Source: Halanaerobiales bacterium
GTDB taxonomy: Bacteria; Bacillota; Halanaerobiia; Halanaerobiales; DTU029
Length of the DNA: 37,261 nt
Reading direction: 5' to 3'
Assembly (NCBI GenBank): GCA_029981855.1
Contig: JARRCS010000021.1
Coordinates: 1 to 37,261, forward strand
Below the pieces are notes generated by a model that saw only the letters and a list, made by a program, of their open reading frames with translations, had not been told where the DNA came from and searched no databases. The first letter of the stretch is position 1, and every line of letters begins with the position of its first letter. Of the stretch, positions 35,844-37,261 are shown one piece after another. The position numbers and the translations under genes were made by a program.

Positions 35844-35861
35844 TATGAAACCGATTTTACA
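35844..35861. promoter_or_regulatory. LacI-type operator of lacI copy 2
   Basis: Minus-strand TGTAAAATCGGTTTCATA; its right arm is perfect and its left arm has changes. A TATAAT at 35882-35877 lies about 15 bases upstream, with only a weak -35. The site is the same distance from the gene family's consensus as the fucI site, but with the opposite arm conserved. Confidence 0.65.
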
Positions 35862-36013
35862 ATTATTTGCTCTGATATTATATATTCTATGCAATTTCAA
35901 GACATCCTTCTTGTTGTTTTACAATTATTTTTAAAAAATGCCTCTTCTCCAATTTTTTACAGTAAAATAAATGGTATGGTTTACCATTAATCTTTTTTTG
36001 TGTGGAATTATGG

Positions 36014-36903
36014 ATTTCAATTCCACTCTGGTGCGATTAAAACTAGAAGTTTAAATAGCGTTTTCCCCCAAAGCCTAAAATTTCAATTCCACTCTGGTGC
36101 GATTAAAACACGCAGAAACAATTAGCAAAAAAATTAGGAATATCCCATTTCAATTCCACTCTGGTGCGATTAAAACCGCTACATCAACAGCAGTTTTTAA
36201 TTCTCCTGCTGTATTTCAATTCCACTCTGGTGCGATTAAAACTGGAAAGTTGCAGTATCAAATTGGGATTGTCCTTATATTTCAATTCCACTCTGGTGCG
36301 ATTAAAACATCATTTTTCGACCACTGGCAAGTGGCAAATAAATTATTTCAATTCCACTCTGGTGCGATTAAAACCTCGTTCATGTATGACACTTCTACTA
36401 CACCTTTGCCATTTCAATTCCACTCTGGTGCGATTAAAACCTCAACTATTTTCCCCATTTTTCACCTCTCCTTTTTATTTCAATTCCACTCTGGTGCGAT
36501 TAAAACTGGTTTAGGTTATGTAATAGCGTTTGTAATTATTGTTATTTCAATTCCACTCTGGTGCGATTAAAACCATTGTGTAACCAACTTCACTGCTCCC
36601 ATCAATGTAATTTCAATTCCACTCTGGTGCGATTAAAACCCTGTTAAGAGCGGTGTTGGTGATTGAGTTTTTAAAATTTCAATTCCACTCTGGTGCGATT
36701 AAAACTCGTGGAAAATAAAAAAACAACATTATATATCCCGGATTTCAATTCCACTCTGGTGCGATTAAAACATAATATCGCTTTTGGTTATTTCCGGTAA
36801 AATACTAATTTCAATTCCACTCTGGTGCGATTAAAACCTTTCACCCATGTCTCTCCCTTTTTCAAAATCAGGAATTTCAATTCCACTCTGGTGCGATTAA
36901 AAC
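36014..36903 (-). CRISPR. CRISPR array, 14 repeats and 13 spacers (type I-B repeat)
   Basis: Fourteen identical 30-base repeats (begin ATTTCAATTCC, end GATTAAAAC) start at 36014, 36080, 36147, 36213, 36279, 36345, 36411, 36477, 36544, 36610, 36676, 36742, 36808 and 36874. Spacers are 36 bases, two of them 37. In the other orientation the repeat begins GTTTTAATCGC and ends GGAATTGAAAT, giving the ATTGAAA(T/C) tag of type I-B crRNAs, so transcription should run on the minus strand with the leader beyond 36903. All repeats are intact and no two spacers match, so the array was active until recently. The nearest cas genes (11309-13845) are broken. Confidence 0.97.
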
Positions 36904-36932
36904 AGGGCGAACTAATCGAAACTGAAGAAGGA

Positions 36933-37261
36933 TGTGGAGTGTTCCCATTAAACTAGACACATAAAAGTGTGCTTATTCTCCCATTTTCATAGATTTACTC
37001 ATTATTTCAGAATACTTACTTTTTAAGCAACTTCTTTCTGACAATTAAACTGACGTTCATATTCTATTGGTGACATATTTCCGAGTGCAGAGTGAAGCCT
37101 ACGACAGTTATAAAATGTTTCAATATATTCAATAATAACTAACTTAGCTTCCTCTCGTGTTTTGAATTTTCTACCATATATTATATCTTTTTTTAAAGTA
37201 GAAAAAAATGATTCCATACAAGCATTATCATAGCAATTTCCCTTGCGGCTCATACTTTGCC
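36933..37261 (-). mobile_element. IS3-family element, one end, interrupting the CRISPR array
   Basis: The DNA from about 36933 (TGTGGAGTGTTCCCATTAAA) is the end of an IS3-family (IS150-like) element, with the transposase stop 90 bases inside. Only 29 bases separate the last repeat from this point, less than one spacer. The other end lies beyond the window. Confidence 0.75.
37023..37261 (-). CDS. IS3-family transposase OrfB, C-terminal part
   Basis: The visible part, about 79 residues, is the end of an OrfB-type DDE transposase: SMSRKGNCYDNACMESFFST, with Glu of MESFF as the third acidic catalytic residue, followed by the characteristic EEAKLVIIEYIETFYNCRRL, HSALGNMSPIEYE. The frame continues past the window edge; the ATG at 37253 is internal, not a start. 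The C-terminus (CQKEVA) appears complete. No damage is visible, so the element may be active. Confidence 0.9.
   Translation of the reverse strand, partial: QSMSRKGNCYDNACMESFFSTLKKDIIYGRKFKTREEAKLVIIEYIETFYNCRRLHSALGNMSPIEYERQFNCQKEVA

Noticed and set aside
36097-36570. Open frames encoding a protein with repeated FQFHSGAIKT units
   Set aside because: They are read-through of the CRISPR repeat units; spacing and identity match the array exactly.

Overview
The window is low-GC DNA from an anaerobic, fermentative, low-GC Gram-positive-type bacterium. The protein style (CUT2 sugar ABC systems, transketolase, L-fucose isomerase, a type I-B CRISPR repeat) fits Halanaerobiales or a close relative, but that placement is inference. 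Every intact gene lies on the minus strand. The only plus-strand gene is a dead IS200-type transposase.

Layout, left to right (transcription runs right to left). (1) 107-4275: a CUT2 sugar-type ABC system (binding protein, single-domain ATPase, permease) ending in a UroD-like protein; two near-identical palindromes lie upstream. (2) 4780-6756: transketolase with its own terminator. (3) 6840-9896: a MoaD/ThiS-like protein, a ThiF/MoeB-like E1 enzyme and a FecCD/FecE-type transporter, suggesting molybdenum/tungsten cofactor or metal supply, but without a binding protein or client enzyme. (4) 9906-17681: a decay zone holding a 45-codon ORF, an IS200 relic, a type I-B cas operon broken by internal deletions, an alpha/beta hydrolase, an IS110/ybjQ chimera, a soluble chemoreceptor-like protein and a yqeY relic. 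(5) 17682-24535: a compact operon of GntR regulator, TIM-barrel protein, 12-TM-type transporter, HyuA-like hydantoinase/oxoprolinase, a small HExxH protein and an FAD oxidoreductase. No pathway I know matches this set. (6) 24664-26920: a truncated HTH gene, an EamA transporter and an AEC transporter. (7) 27151-35836: an RbsABC-type sugar transporter, L-fucose isomerase, two paralogous LacI regulators and a relic of a third, tied together by four copies of one LacI-type operator. (8) 36014-37261: a CRISPR array of 14 identical repeats, cut by an IS3-family element on its presumed leader side.

Two themes stand out. First, many gene remnants have a correct beginning and a correct end with the middle missing (cas8b/cas7, cas5/cas3, cas3/cas1, cas1, yqeY, a lacI gene), which points to decay by short deletions rather than point mutation. 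Second, the cas genes here cannot work, yet the array repeats are perfect, so a functional Cas set probably exists elsewhere or was lost very recently. The region 5 operon is the best candidate for an undescribed catabolic system.
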